Shown piece by piece: positions 5,966 through 13,479 of a stretch of 13,479 bases of DNA. The stretch comes from an uncultured Chloroflexota bacterium. Lineage in GTDB: Bacteria; Chloroflexota; Dehalococcoidia; SAR202; UBA11138. The stretch spans positions 1 through 13,479 of the forward strand of contig CAJWRP010000012.1 of NCBI GenBank assembly GCA_913046025.1, in the 5' to 3' direction. The position numbers were made by a program, and so were the translations under genes. The notes under the pieces were generated by a model. The model searched no databases. It was given only the letters and a program-made list of their open reading frames with translations, and had not been told where the DNA came from. The stretch's first letter is position 1, and every line of letters begins with the position of its first letter.

Positions 5966-7929
5966 TGCGCACATTGAACTTGGGCATTTTGGCGCATGTA
6001 GATGCCGGCAAGACGACCCTCACCGAGCGGCTGCTGCATTCAGCCGGTGTTATTGACGAGATCGGCAGTGTAGACGCTGGCACAACTCAGACCGACTCCT
6101 TGGCACTGGAACGACAACGCGGCATTACAATCAAATCCGCCGTAGTTTCGTTTGTTGTCGATGACATCACGATCAACCTGATCGATACGCCCGGTCACCC
6201 AGACTTCATTGCTGAGGTTGAGCGAGTGCTCAGCGTACTCGACGGTGCCGTGCTGGTAATATCCGCCGTCGAAGGCGTGCAGTCGCAGACACGCATTTTA
6301 ATGCGGGCATTGCAACGTCTATGTATCCCAACACTCATTTTCGTGAACAAAATCGATCGTGGGGGCGCACGATACCAAGGTGTCTTGAAGGACATTTTCG
6401 AGAAGCTTACCTCGCAAATCATCGCCATGGGGTCGATTCTTGATTCCGGTACGCGCGACGCCGACTTCACCCCTTTCGATAATATAGACGCCGCATTTAC
6501 ATCCGGTCTTATCGAACTGCTCGCCAACAATGATGACGAAATCCTTGAAGCATACGTCAATGACGAAGCATCACTCCCATATTCCAGGGTATATGAAGAG
6601 TTCGCAAGTCAAGTGAATAGATCGTTAGTTCATCCAGTCTTCTTTGGTTCGGCATTTACTGGGGTTGGCACCAACGCCTTGATTACAGGGTTAACAGAAC
6701 TGCTTCCCTCTTTTGAACATGAAGTGGATGCGCCAATGTCCGGAACAGTGTTCAAGGTGGAGCGCGGGGCGTCTGGTGAAAAAATTGCCTACGTTCGTAT
6801 GTTCTCAGGATCGATTCGGGCGCGAGATAGAATCCGTCTCCGCGGAGACGAGGAACAGAAAGTAAACACAATTAGGGTATTTGAGCATGGCATAGACGTG
6901 CAGAGACCTTCGATAGATGCAGGTCACATCGCGAAGCTTTGGGGGCTTTCCAATGCTCGGGTTGGCGACGCTATCGGCGTGCAACGCTCGACCGCAGAAG
7001 GCCATCAATTCGCGCCCCCAACTTTAGAGACGCCTATTGTGCCTATTGCGTCCGACGAAAAGAGCGTGCTTCATGCTGCGCTTATGCAACTCTCGGAGCA
7101 AGATCCGCTTATCAATCTGCGACAGGATGACAATCTACAAGAACTCTACGTGTCTCTATATGGCGAGGTGCAAAAAGAGGTTATCCAGCAGACGCTAGCA
7201 AACGACTTCGGCATCGACGTCGAGTTTTTGGAAACAACAACGATCTGCATTGAGCGACCTATCAGCACTGGTGAGGCAGTCGAGATAATAAAGAAGAATG
7301 ACAACCCATTCTTGGCTACAATTGGGATTCGTGTCGAGCCAACGGCAGTAGGCTCCGGTATACAGTTTCAGCTAGATGTAGAGCCTCGGACTATTCCAAT
7401 TCACATCTTTAGGACAGCCGAGGGCTTTCGGGAAATATTGGAACAAGAGGTACAAGAAACGCTGCAGGAAGGTCTTTTCGGATGGCGGGTCGATGACTGT
7501 CTGATCACCCTAATCCAATCTGGATATTCGCCTCCGCTTAGTACGACTAGAGACTTTCGATACCTGATTCCCTTAGTTCTTATGAGCGCCCTGAAGGATG
7601 CTGGCACCGAGGTATGCGAGCCGATCCACCACTTTCAGTTGGAGGGGCCAGCGGACGCGCTCGGGCCGACAATAGGCGTATTGGCGAGAATGCAGGCTGT
7701 TCTTCAGACGCCGCAAATGAAAGGTGCGTCGTTCACCTTGGGAGGCGACATCCCCGCAACGCGGATGCACGAGATACAGCAACAGCTGAGATCAACTACT
7801 CGCGGCGAGGGCGTGTTGGAATTCACTTTTGACAGATACGAACCGATTGACGGGACGTTTCCAACTCGTTCTCGGAGCCCCCGTAATCCGCTTAATCGGA
7901 AAGAGTATCTTATGCATGTCTCGCGATGA
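5965..7929 (+). CDS. Tetracycline-resistance-type ribosome-protection GTPase (OtrA/TetM family)
   Basis: The 654-residue protein is a full-length EF-G-like ribosome-protection factor, which binds the ribosome with GTP and displaces tetracycline from the A-site region. GTPase motifs are intact: AHVDAGKT (residues 10-17), RGITI (52-56), DTPGH (74-78), NKID (128-131) and GSAF (228-231). SGYSPPLSTTRDFR (519-532) matches the domain IV loop YSP signature of Tet(M)/Tet(O), and NPLNRKEYLMHV ends the protein as in the family. The N-terminal third resembles actinobacterial OtrA more than Tet(M). GTG 5965 is forced as the start by an in-frame TGA at 5956-5958; AGGAAA (5950-5955) lies nine bases upstream. 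It overlaps the preceding short ORF by one base and stands in a region rich in gene relics with an integrase remnant downstream, suggesting acquisition. Resistance itself is inferred; such factors in environmental lineages may serve other drugs or stalled ribosomes. Confidence 0.9.
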   Translation: MRTLNLGILAHVDAGKTTLTERLLHSAGVIDEIGSVDAGTTQTDSLALERQRGITIKSAVVSFVVDDITINLIDTPGHPDFIAEVERVLSVLDGAVLVISAVEGVQSQTRILMRALQRLCIPTLIFVNKIDRGGARYQGVLKDIFEKLTSQIIAMGSILDSGTRDADFTPFDNIDAAFTSGLIELLANNDDEILEAYVNDEASLPYSRVYEEFASQVNRSLVHPVFFGSAFTGVGTNALITGLTELLPSFEHEVDAPMSGTVFKVERGASGEKIAYVRMFSGSIRARDRIRLRGDEEQKVNTIRVFEHGIDVQRPSIDAGHIAKLWGLSNARVGDAIGVQRSTAEGHQFAPPTLETPIVPIASDEKSVLHAALMQLSEQDPLINLRQDDNLQELYVSLYGEVQKEVIQQTLANDFGIDVEFLETTTICIERPISTGEAVEIIKKNDNPFLATIGIRVEPTAVGSGIQFQLDVEPRTIPIHIFRTAEGFREILEQEVQETLQEGLFGWRVDDCLITLIQSGYSPPLSTTRDFRYLIPLVLMSALKDAGTEVCEPIHHFQLEGPADALGPTIGVLARMQAVLQTPQMKGASFTLGGDIPATRMHEIQQQLRSTTRGEGVLEFTFDRYEPIDGTFPTRSRSPRNPLNRKEYLMHVSR

Positions 7930-8249
7930 CCTTGACGCCACTGCCTATCGCCCTGCCCCCGGTAGTTAGAGCTTAGGGAATTTCGCAACGACCGAATATT
8001 GGATATCGACCATGTTCGCGAGCCTAACACGTGCGACTTGTGAACTTCCATGTGTTTGGACCATTGGCGTAATGATACGTAAACGCGTCTGGGAATTGGG
8101 AATCGGCTGGGCCTCCGGTGTCCAGCGCTATTCCCTGTTTCTTATCGTGTTGCCACATATAACGCGAATCACAATCCAAGCCAACTCGTTCACATAGTGA
8201 ACTTTGTTGGATTTGCTGCCATGCTGGACCTCTGGTACCCGTTGACTCG
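7930..8249. other. Non-coding stretch of 320 bases
   Basis: No gene, repeat or clear terminator was recognised. The 61-codon + frame at 8012-8197 has no ribosome binding site. The N-terminal and central parts of the integrase whose catalytic end follows would be expected here, but no frame shows them, so they are deleted or eroded beyond recognition by eye. Confidence 0.4.
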
Positions 8250-8750
8250 ATGCGTGGCTACGCGACGTATAAATCGGCCTTATTGGGGCACTCTAGTTCC
8301 ATTTACGGCCTCGATATTGTTATGCACTGCCTTTGTCTAACCTGTCGAAATGGTGTATTGGCTATTCAGCCGACAAAGTCTACGACTTCATGGCGCATAG
8401 TTCATATCGGCCAATCTATTAATTCAATCATCCGACAGCATCTTGCGAAGCAAGCAGAGGAGCGCCTGCGCCTTGGGAGTGCATACACTGATATCCAGAT
8501 GCTATTTATGTCTCCCTTGAGTGGTTTGCTCGACCCAGACCTCCTTCCCAAGAATAGGAAAAGACTATGCAATAAGGGGGTTAAGTACAGACTGCATGAC
8601 CTAAGGCACTTTCATGCTTCCGCTTTAATAGAGACAGGAGTCCATATCAAGACCACCCAAGGTAGTCTCGGTTACAGTTCCATCTCGCTCACGATGGCCA
8701 TATACGCCCACCTCATGTCGCATATGGATAAGGATGTATCGGAAAAGTAA
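8250..8750 (+). pseudogene. Tyrosine recombinase/integrase, catalytic-domain remnant
   Basis: From about residue 33 the frame follows the C-terminal half of phage-type integrases: GVLAIQPTKSTTSWRIVHI, AKQAEERLRLGSAYTD, SGLLDPDLLPK, then RLHDLRHFHASALIETGVHI, LGYSSISLTMAIYAHLM and a short tail. The HxxR pair is present (His116, Arg119), as is the Tyr nucleophile (Tyr152 in IYAHLM). The third His/Trp of the catalytic set is Tyr142 (LGYSS instead of LGHSS). The first catalytic Arg with its ALRW context and the whole N-terminal DNA-binding part are missing, and no ribosome binding site precedes ATG 8250. About 135 of the usual ~380 residues remain. It lies 110 bases from the 3' end of tRNA-Lys, the classical place for an integrase of an element integrated in that tRNA gene. 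Confidence 0.8.
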
Positions 8751-8811
8751 CGGCAGGCCATGCCAGATTAATGTCGGCAAATGTCTGCAATACGTAAAAC
8801 ATACGAAATAA

Positions 8812-8839
8812 AAGAGGACCCCTAAAGGGAGGGCTTCTT
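8812..8839 (-). terminator. Terminator hairpin downstream of tRNA-Lys
   Basis: AAGAGGACCCC (8812-8822) pairs with GAGGGCTTCTT (8829-8839) in nine of eleven positions around a 6-base loop. On the minus strand the hairpin is followed by TTTTATTT, giving the U-tract of an intrinsic terminator 20 bases past the tRNA 3' end. It may also act weakly on the + strand. Confidence 0.55.
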
Positions 8840-8860
8840 TATTAATTATGCAGAAAATAT

Positions 8861-8936
<76 letters not shown>

Positions 8937-8985
8937 ACGTGAGTGAGGCGGTTGGCATCTGGAGCTCACAAATCTCTGACAGTTT

Positions 8986-9015
8986 ATTGTAGCGATGGGC
9001 CTGCGACTCCGTCAA
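8986..9015 (-). promoter_or_regulatory. Promoter of tRNA-Lys
   Basis: On the minus strand, TTGACG (9015-9010) and TACAAT (8991-8986) are separated by 18 bases, a near-consensus sigma-70 type promoter. Transcription would begin about 40 bases before the tRNA 5' end at 8936. Confidence 0.55.
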
Positions 9016-9046
9016 GAAGATCTTGTAGACCCAGACACCACATTAA

Positions 9047-9075
9047 TTGACGCTATATTAGGCCTATGTTATCCT
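9047..9075 (+). promoter_or_regulatory. Candidate promoter of the heme/oxidase cluster
   Basis: TTGACG (9047-9052) and TATCCT (9070-9075) are 17 bases apart, about 100 bases before the ctaA start. A second, closer candidate is TTGATT (9143-9148) with TATAAC (9168-9173), spacer 19, ending almost at the GTG start. Both are read by eye against consensus. Confidence 0.4.
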
Positions 9076-9177
9076 TGTTCGTGAAAAGTTACACATTCTT
9101 TTCCATGTGCCATTCAGAACCTAAAGGGCTCCTTTTCGGCACTTGATTGGGAAGCCAAGTAAGGCGATATAACAGTA

Positions 9178-10131
9178 GTGCTCCACAGCCGTAATTCGGG
9201 CCCTAGGTCTATCGTCGTATTCCGCATTTTGGCGATTTTATCGTCTATTGTGGCGCTCGCTCAAATCACGTTAGGCGGCGTTGTCCGCGTGACTGGTTCT
9301 GGCCTAGGTTGTCCCGATTGGCCACTTTGCCACGGTCAGCTCATTCCACCTTTTGAGTTCGCTACACTCATCGAGTATTCCCACAGATTGTCCGCCTCAA
9401 CCTTGAGTATTTTTGTCCTTGCAACGCTTATTTTCGCCTGGCTATTTTTGCGCAGCAATCGTTGGGCACTATGGTCCAGTGCGACCGGCATGATACTTGT
9501 CATTGTGGCAGCGGGTCTGGGCGGTGCCACGGTGCTCACCGAGCTCAGCTGGTGGGTACGCCTGATCCATCTTGCAGTAGCTGAGGGAGTCGTTGCCTGT
9601 ATGGTGATCGCCGCCGTGGCCGGCTTGCGTGTCAACAAACCTGAGGTGAATGCCGGTCGTGACGAGTACACCAACGGTTTTCGTAGGCACCTGTACGCGA
9701 CAGCCATTGCTGTTCTGCTATTAATCCTCTCCGGATCCTTCATTGTGGGCGCTGGAGCGGGATCGTCATGCGCCACGTGGCCACTGTGTCGAGGCAGCTT
9801 ATTTCCAGAAGGCGGCGCCTCTGCTCTACACATGGGCCACAGATACTTCGCAGCCATCGTAGGCTTAATGGTGATCGGTGCCGCTGCAATCACGTGGAAG
9901 CGGCGTAGCGTTTCCTACTACATGGGTGTGTCAGGACTAATTTTGCTGGGTCTGTTTATTTTGCAGATTTTTGCCGGAGCAGCTACAGTATGGTCTGGAT
10001 TTAGCGCTGACCTCAAGGCAACTCACTTGAGCCTAGCCACTCTTTTGTGGATGGCTCTGGTTCATATAATTGCACTGGGCATAGTGCCTGCGTGGTCAGA
10101 TTCTCTGGGGGGGGCGGACACCTTTACCTAA
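9178..10131 (+). CDS. ctaA: Heme A synthase (CtaA/COX15 family)
   Basis: The 317-residue membrane protein oxidises the C8 methyl of heme O to the formyl of heme A, the cofactor of the oxidase encoded downstream. The family marks are clear: TGSGLGCPDWPLCHGQ (residues 39-54) with the Cys45/Cys51 pair in the first outer loop, EYSHR (66-70) with His69, His131 in VRLIHL, a second Cys pair (Cys198, Cys204) in CATWPLC, HMGHR with His221, and KATHLS with His283. These four His are the heme ligand positions of the duplicated four-helix bundles; about eight hydrophobic helices are seen. The start is GTG 9178; no ATG is available and the ribosome binding site is weak (AAGG at 9161-9164). An eight-G run at 10107-10114 lies in the tail, after the last helix. 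It is followed after 43 bases by ctaB. Confidence 0.92.
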   Translation: MLHSRNSGPRSIVVFRILAILSSIVALAQITLGGVVRVTGSGLGCPDWPLCHGQLIPPFEFATLIEYSHRLSASTLSIFVLATLIFAWLFLRSNRWALWSSATGMILVIVAAGLGGATVLTELSWWVRLIHLAVAEGVVACMVIAAVAGLRVNKPEVNAGRDEYTNGFRRHLYATAIAVLLLILSGSFIVGAGAGSSCATWPLCRGSLFPEGGASALHMGHRYFAAIVGLMVIGAAAITWKRRSVSYYMGVSGLILLGLFILQIFAGAATVWSGFSADLKATHLSLATLLWMALVHIIALGIVPAWSDSLGGADTFT

Positions 10132-10174
10132 TGTCTAATATTTCGCAAGAATATTCTGCGGAGGAAGCAACACC

Positions 10175-11065
10175 ATGATCATCGCACAGTCGACAGACAC
10201 ACAAGCGATAGTTCGGGCTTACATCACTTTAGTCAAGCCGCGAATAATCATGATGCTGCTGTTCACCGCCCTGGGCGGTTTGTTTTTGGCCTCCAGGGGC
10301 GTTCCAGATCTGCTGACTACAATTATCGTCTTGGCTGGCGGCACCTTGGCTTCGGCTGGAGCAAACGCGATTAATCAGAGCATGGACCGCGACATCGATC
10401 AGGCCATGCGCCGCACCGCTACTCGCCCGGTCGTCGTAGGACTGATTCCTTCACACCACGCTATCATTTTCGGAATCGTTGTTAACGTCATTGCCTTCTT
10501 CCTGATGGCAGGGTTGCTCAACGTTCTTAGTGCGGCCTTAACAATCGGCGCAACACTGTTCTATGTTCTGGTCTATACCAAGGCTTTAAAACGTACTACG
10601 ACGCAAAATATCGTTATCGGTGGAGCCGCGGGTGCCCTTCCTCCCCTGATTGGCTGGACGGCCGTAACAGGCTCCATAGGACTTCCCGCCATATATCTCT
10701 TTGCCATCGTATTCTTTTGGACTCCGCCACACTTTTGGGCCCTGGCTTTGATGCTCAAGGATGACTACGCTAGGGCGAAAGTTCCGATGTTGCCGGTGGT
10801 GGTAGGCGTTCAAGAGACAAAAAAGTCTATATTGCTATACACTATTCTCATGCTGGCGTTGACTACCATGTTTTACGCCACCGGTGCTGTAGGTCTCGTC
10901 TATTTAATCATGTCGTCCACAGCAGGATTAGCCTTCATTTATTATGCCTGGCGTCTGATTAGGAATCCCGATATTCTTGGAGCTAAGCCTTTATACTTGT
11001 ATTCGCTGTTATACCTTGCCATTCTGTTCTCCGCGATAATCGCCGACAGCCTAGTGAAGTCTTAA
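10175..11065 (+). CDS. ctaB: Protoheme IX farnesyltransferase (heme O synthase)
   Basis: The 296-residue polytopic membrane protein is a UbiA-superfamily prenyltransferase of the CtaB/CyoE type, which adds a farnesyl group to heme B to give heme O. It starts with TLVKPRIIMMLLFTALGG and has the first Asp motif as NQSMDRDID (Asn67, Asp71, Asp75), the family's YTKALKRTTTQNIVIGG (134-150) and PPLIGW, and the second polar motif in WTPPHFWALALMLKDDYARA (182-201). Length and order are normal for the family. ATG 10175 is preceded by GGAGGA (10160-10165). It follows ctaA and precedes coxB on the same strand, supplying heme O for CtaA and so heme A for the oxidase. Confidence 0.95.
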   Translation: MIIAQSTDTQAIVRAYITLVKPRIIMMLLFTALGGLFLASRGVPDLLTTIIVLAGGTLASAGANAINQSMDRDIDQAMRRTATRPVVVGLIPSHHAIIFGIVVNVIAFFLMAGLLNVLSAALTIGATLFYVLVYTKALKRTTTQNIVIGGAAGALPPLIGWTAVTGSIGLPAIYLFAIVFFWTPPHFWALALMLKDDYARAKVPMLPVVVGVQETKKSILLYTILMLALTTMFYATGAVGLVYLIMSSTAGLAFIYYAWRLIRNPDILGAKPLYLYSLLYLAILFSAIIADSLVKS

Positions 11066-11094
11066 TATGAACGTTGTTCGCCCCATGCATAGCC

Positions 11095-11123
11095 TTGACT
11101 ATCAAATGAATGCTCTGATAGAT
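11095..11123 (+). promoter_or_regulatory. Candidate promoter of coxB
   Basis: TTGACT (11095-11100) and TAGATT (11118-11123) are 17 bases apart in the 123-base gap between ctaB and coxB, about 65 bases before the coxB start. The gap is otherwise unexplained, so the oxidase subunits may have their own transcript. Confidence 0.45.
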
Positions 11124-11188
11124 TCTTATGCTGTTGCGCAGCCCATTTACTTGCAATATCGACCGTCAGGGAGGAAAACACCTAAGAC

Positions 11189-12286
11189 ATGTTTATCGTG
11201 AAACAACGCTCCCGCCAGATTTTCAGTTTGGCTATAATCAGCGTTATTTTTGCCCTGATGCTTGGCTGCACACCATCGCATAATCAATCAACATTTGATC
11301 CATTAGGTCCAGTTGCTGCAAATCAGCTTTTTATATTTCATGTAATTTTTTGGGTCGCCGCCCTGATATTTGTAGCGGTTGAAGGTGCCCTGATCTACAT
11401 GTTCGTCAAATTCCGAAGGCGCCCAGGAGACGGAGACCCGAAACAGGTTCACGGTAATACTAAATTGGAAATCACCTGGACCATAATACCTGCTCTCATC
11501 CTGGTAATTGCAGCGGTGCCAACTATTAACGGAATTTTCTTCGCTGCGAATCCACCACCAAACCCTGCAGGTGGGCCTGCCCTAGAAGTCGACGCCATAG
11601 GTCGTCAATGGTTCTTTGAGTTCCAGTATGCCGACCCAAATGATCCTAGTAAGAAAATTGTGTTCGCCAACGAACTTCACATGCCTGTCGCAGAGCCAGT
11701 CGTGTTCCGATTGGATTCCCGAGATGTTATCCACAGCTTCTGGGTCCCGAAATTGGGTGGCAAAGTGGACATGGTACCGAACAACGACCACAGTCTCTGG
11801 CTTCAAGCAGACGATGTAGGCGAATTCTACGGACAGTGCGCCGAATTCTGTGGAATATCGCACGCTAATATGCGCTTCAAGGTAATCGTTGAATCTAGGG
11901 CGGATTTTGACGCCTGGCTTCTAGAACAAGCAGCCCCGGCTGTCGATCCAACAGATGCGTTGGCGATGGCGGGCAAGGACGAGTTCCGGAGCGCAAACTG
12001 CATCTTCTGCCACTCTACCGGACGCGGAAGCGGAAGAGGCCCTAATCTATCACACGTAGCCAGTCGGCTTAACCTCGTAGGGCTGCTACCGAACGCCGAA
12101 GAAGGCAGTTTCACGGTCAATGACGCAATGCTTCAGCAAAACTTGAAGAGTTGGTTAACTGACCCCGACGAGATAAAGCCTGGCAACATCATGTCCCGCG
12201 AGGCAGACGCCTACAACAAACCAGAATTTGCGTTAGACGAGAGCGAGATTGACGCCCTCGTCGCTTACCTAATGACGCTGAAGTAA
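11189..12286 (+). CDS. coxB: Cytochrome c oxidase subunit II with fused cytochrome c domain (caa3 type)
   Basis: The 365-residue protein takes electrons to the CuA centre and on to subunit I. It begins with a lipoprotein-like signal (hydrophobic run 11-26, MLGC with Cys27), has two membrane helices (about 47-73 and 97-118), then the cupredoxin domain with CuA ligands His182, Cys217, Glu219, Cys221, His225 and Met228 (GQCAEFCGISHANM). A C-terminal cytochrome c domain follows with CIFCH (Cys271, Cys274, His275) and a probable axial Met335 in GNIMSREADAY. This fusion marks caa3-type oxidases, in which cytochrome c is built in. The start ATG 11189 has AGGGAGGA (11168-11175) 13 bases upstream, rather far but the only good choice. 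coxA follows after 47 bases. Confidence 0.95.
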   Translation: MFIVKQRSRQIFSLAIISVIFALMLGCTPSHNQSTFDPLGPVAANQLFIFHVIFWVAALIFVAVEGALIYMFVKFRRRPGDGDPKQVHGNTKLEITWTIIPALILVIAAVPTINGIFFAANPPPNPAGGPALEVDAIGRQWFFEFQYADPNDPSKKIVFANELHMPVAEPVVFRLDSRDVIHSFWVPKLGGKVDMVPNNDHSLWLQADDVGEFYGQCAEFCGISHANMRFKVIVESRADFDAWLLEQAAPAVDPTDALAMAGKDEFRSANCIFCHSTGRGSGRGPNLSHVASRLNLVGLLPNAEEGSFTVNDAMLQQNLKSWLTDPDEIKPGNIMSREADAYNKPEFALDESEIDALVAYLMTLK

Positions 12287-12333
12287 CAGCGGACCTTAGC
12301 TTAGTAATTGTCAGGAACAGTACGGAGGAAGGG

Positions 12334-13479
12334 ATGACTACAGTTCCGTTCGCGATACCCAGACCCACTTACCCGACTGGTGTGTGGTCTTGGATTACCA
12401 CGATCGACCATAAGAGGATTGGGATTCTCTACGGAGTGACGGCCTTTGTTCTGTTTATTATTGGCGGCCTGGAAGCGCTGTTGATGCGCGTCCAACTAGT
12501 CAGTTCCAACCAGGACATAGTCAGCCCCGAGGTATTCAACCAGCTCTTCACCATGCATGGGACAACCATGATCTTCCTTGCAGTGATGCCTCTAAGTGCG
12601 GCGTTCTTCAACTTTGTGATTCCGTTACAGATCGGTGCTCGCGACGTGGCCTTCCCCAGACTGAATGCCTTTAGCTACTGGACCTTTCTTGGCGGCGCAA
12701 TTCTCTTGAACTCAAGCTGGTTCCTTGGTGGAGCTACAAATGCTGGCTGGTTCGGCTATGCTCCTTTGACCAGCGTAGGGCAAAATGCCGGAAACGGTAT
12801 CGACTTTTGGATAATCTCACTGCAGATTCTAGGCATAGCGTCATTGGCCGCCGCGTTCAACTTCATAGTGACTATAGTCAACATGCGAGCGCCGGGCATG
12901 TCCTTTATGAGGATGCCTCTTTTCACATGGATGACATTTATCACGGCGATTCTTCTTGTCTTGGCCTTTCCGGTCATCACAGTCGCTCTGATTGAGCTGT
13001 ACTTCGATCGCACCTTCGGCATGAATTTCTTTAATGTAGCTGCTGGCGGAGACCCGGTTCTCTGGCAGCACCTGTTCTGGGTGTTCGGTCATCCAGAAGT
13101 CTATATCCTGATTCTCCCAGGAATGGGCATGGTGTCAGAGATCATACCAACCTTCTCTAAAAAGCCTCTGTTTGGCTATTCGACTGTGGTGTTGGCGGGC
13201 GCTATCATCGCCTTCATGGGCTGGATGGTCTGGAGCCATCATATGTTCACAGTCGGACTCGGCCCCATTCCCACCACGGTGTTTACAATAACGACCATGG
13301 CCATTGCGGTGCCAACTGGCATTAAGGTATTCAACTGGATGGCCACAATATGGGGCGGATCTTTAGATTTAAGAACGCCCATGTTGTTTGCCATAGGGTT
13401 TATAGCCCTATTTACCATAGGTGGGCTAAGCGGAGTCATGCATGCTGCTGCTTCATCAGACGCACAGCAGCAAGACACC
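12334..13479 (+). CDS. coxA: Cytochrome c oxidase subunit I (partial, runs off the right edge)
   Basis: The frame is open from ATG 12334 to the window end (382 residues of roughly 550 or more). It is preceded by GGAGG (12324-12328), five bases before the start. The protein is the heme-copper catalytic subunit: His75 in MHGTTMIF (low-spin heme a ligand), GARDVAFPRLN (101-111) with the D-channel Asp104, GHPEVY (252-257) giving CuB ligand His253, Glu255 and the cross-linked Tyr257, HH at 302-303 for the other CuB ligands, and Lys331 in TGIKVFNW for the K-channel. The Glu in GHPEVY and the complete channel residues place it in the proton-pumping A1 class. The window stops at QQQDT, just before the heme a3/a His region. 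It is the last seen gene of the ctaA-ctaB-coxB-coxA row. Confidence 0.95.
   Translation, partial: MTTVPFAIPRPTYPTGVWSWITTIDHKRIGILYGVTAFVLFIIGGLEALLMRVQLVSSNQDIVSPEVFNQLFTMHGTTMIFLAVMPLSAAFFNFVIPLQIGARDVAFPRLNAFSYWTFLGGAILLNSSWFLGGATNAGWFGYAPLTSVGQNAGNGIDFWIISLQILGIASLAAAFNFIVTIVNMRAPGMSFMRMPLFTWMTFITAILLVLAFPVITVALIELYFDRTFGMNFFNVAAGGDPVLWQHLFWVFGHPEVYILILPGMGMVSEIIPTFSKKPLFGYSTVVLAGAIIAFMGWMVWSHHMFTVGLGPIPTTVFTITTMAIAVPTGIKVFNWMATIWGGSLDLRTPMLFAIGFIALFTIGGLSGVMHAAASSDAQQQDT

Noticed and set aside
9336..9893. 185-codon minus-strand ORF opposite ctaA
   Set aside because: A shadow frame of a strongly supported membrane-protein gene.
10107..10114. Eight-G run in ctaA as a frameshift or phase-variation site
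   Set aside because: It lies in the last few codons after all helices and ligands; a slip would alter only the tail, and nothing shows that the frame is wrong.

Overview
The window looks like a piece of a free-living, aerobic bacterial chromosome of medium GC. The gene set is a mandelate racemase-type enolase-superfamily enzyme, a flavin/F420 split-barrel protein, an amidase next to a hydantoinase-type amidohydrolase, an OtrA-like ribosome-protection GTPase, and a heme A/caa3 oxidase cluster. This would suit a marine Chloroflexota lineage such as SAR202/Dehalococcoidia, but that placement is inferred from gene content and protein style and was not checked by any search.

Layout. (1) 1-1279: the 3' end of an enolase-superfamily gene with a weak terminator, a 434-base non-coding stretch holding a ~90-base imperfect palindrome, then a pyridoxamine-oxidase-like gene with a TTG start. 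(2) 1280-1594: non-coding, with the detached 3' end of a tRNA or tmRNA gene (T-arm, acceptor strand and CCA, 1341-1371). This is the sort of scar a site-specific integration leaves. (3) 1595-5033: a one-strand cluster of a 40-residue ORF, an amidase-signature hydrolase, a dihydropyrimidinase/hydantoinase-like hydrolase, and a small cupin whose 5' end is in a different frame. (4) 5034-5869: decayed DNA. On the minus strand it hides the N-terminal piece of an oligopeptide ABC-transporter ATPase, cut by a stop just after the Walker A motif. (5) 5870-7929: a 31-codon ORF whose TAG overlaps the GTG start of a 654-residue tetracycline-resistance-type ribosome-protection GTPase. (6) 7930-8860: more decayed DNA, the catalytic-domain remnant of a tyrosine integrase, and a terminator. 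(7) 8861-8936: tRNA-Lys(CTT) on the minus strand, with its 3' end facing the integrase remnant. (8) 9047-13479: an ordered respiratory cluster of heme A synthase (ctaA), heme O synthase (ctaB), cytochrome c oxidase subunit II with a fused cytochrome c domain (coxB) and subunit I (coxA, running off the right edge).

How it fits together. The right third is conserved housekeeping DNA. CtaB farnesylates heme B to heme O, CtaA oxidises heme O to heme A, and CoxB/CoxA form the CuA/cytochrome c and heme-copper core that uses heme A. The stretch between the detached tRNA/tmRNA end and the tRNA-Lys gene reads as an accessory region assembled by integration and partly eroded. It holds an integrase relic, an ABC ATPase relic, a broken cupin and long empty stretches around three intact genes (amidase, hydantoinase-like enzyme, ribosome-protection GTPase). 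No wholly new system is evident. The points most worth a second look are the TAGTG-coupled short ORF before the OtrA-like gene, the frameshifted cupin, the hidden ABC relic and the two integration landmarks.
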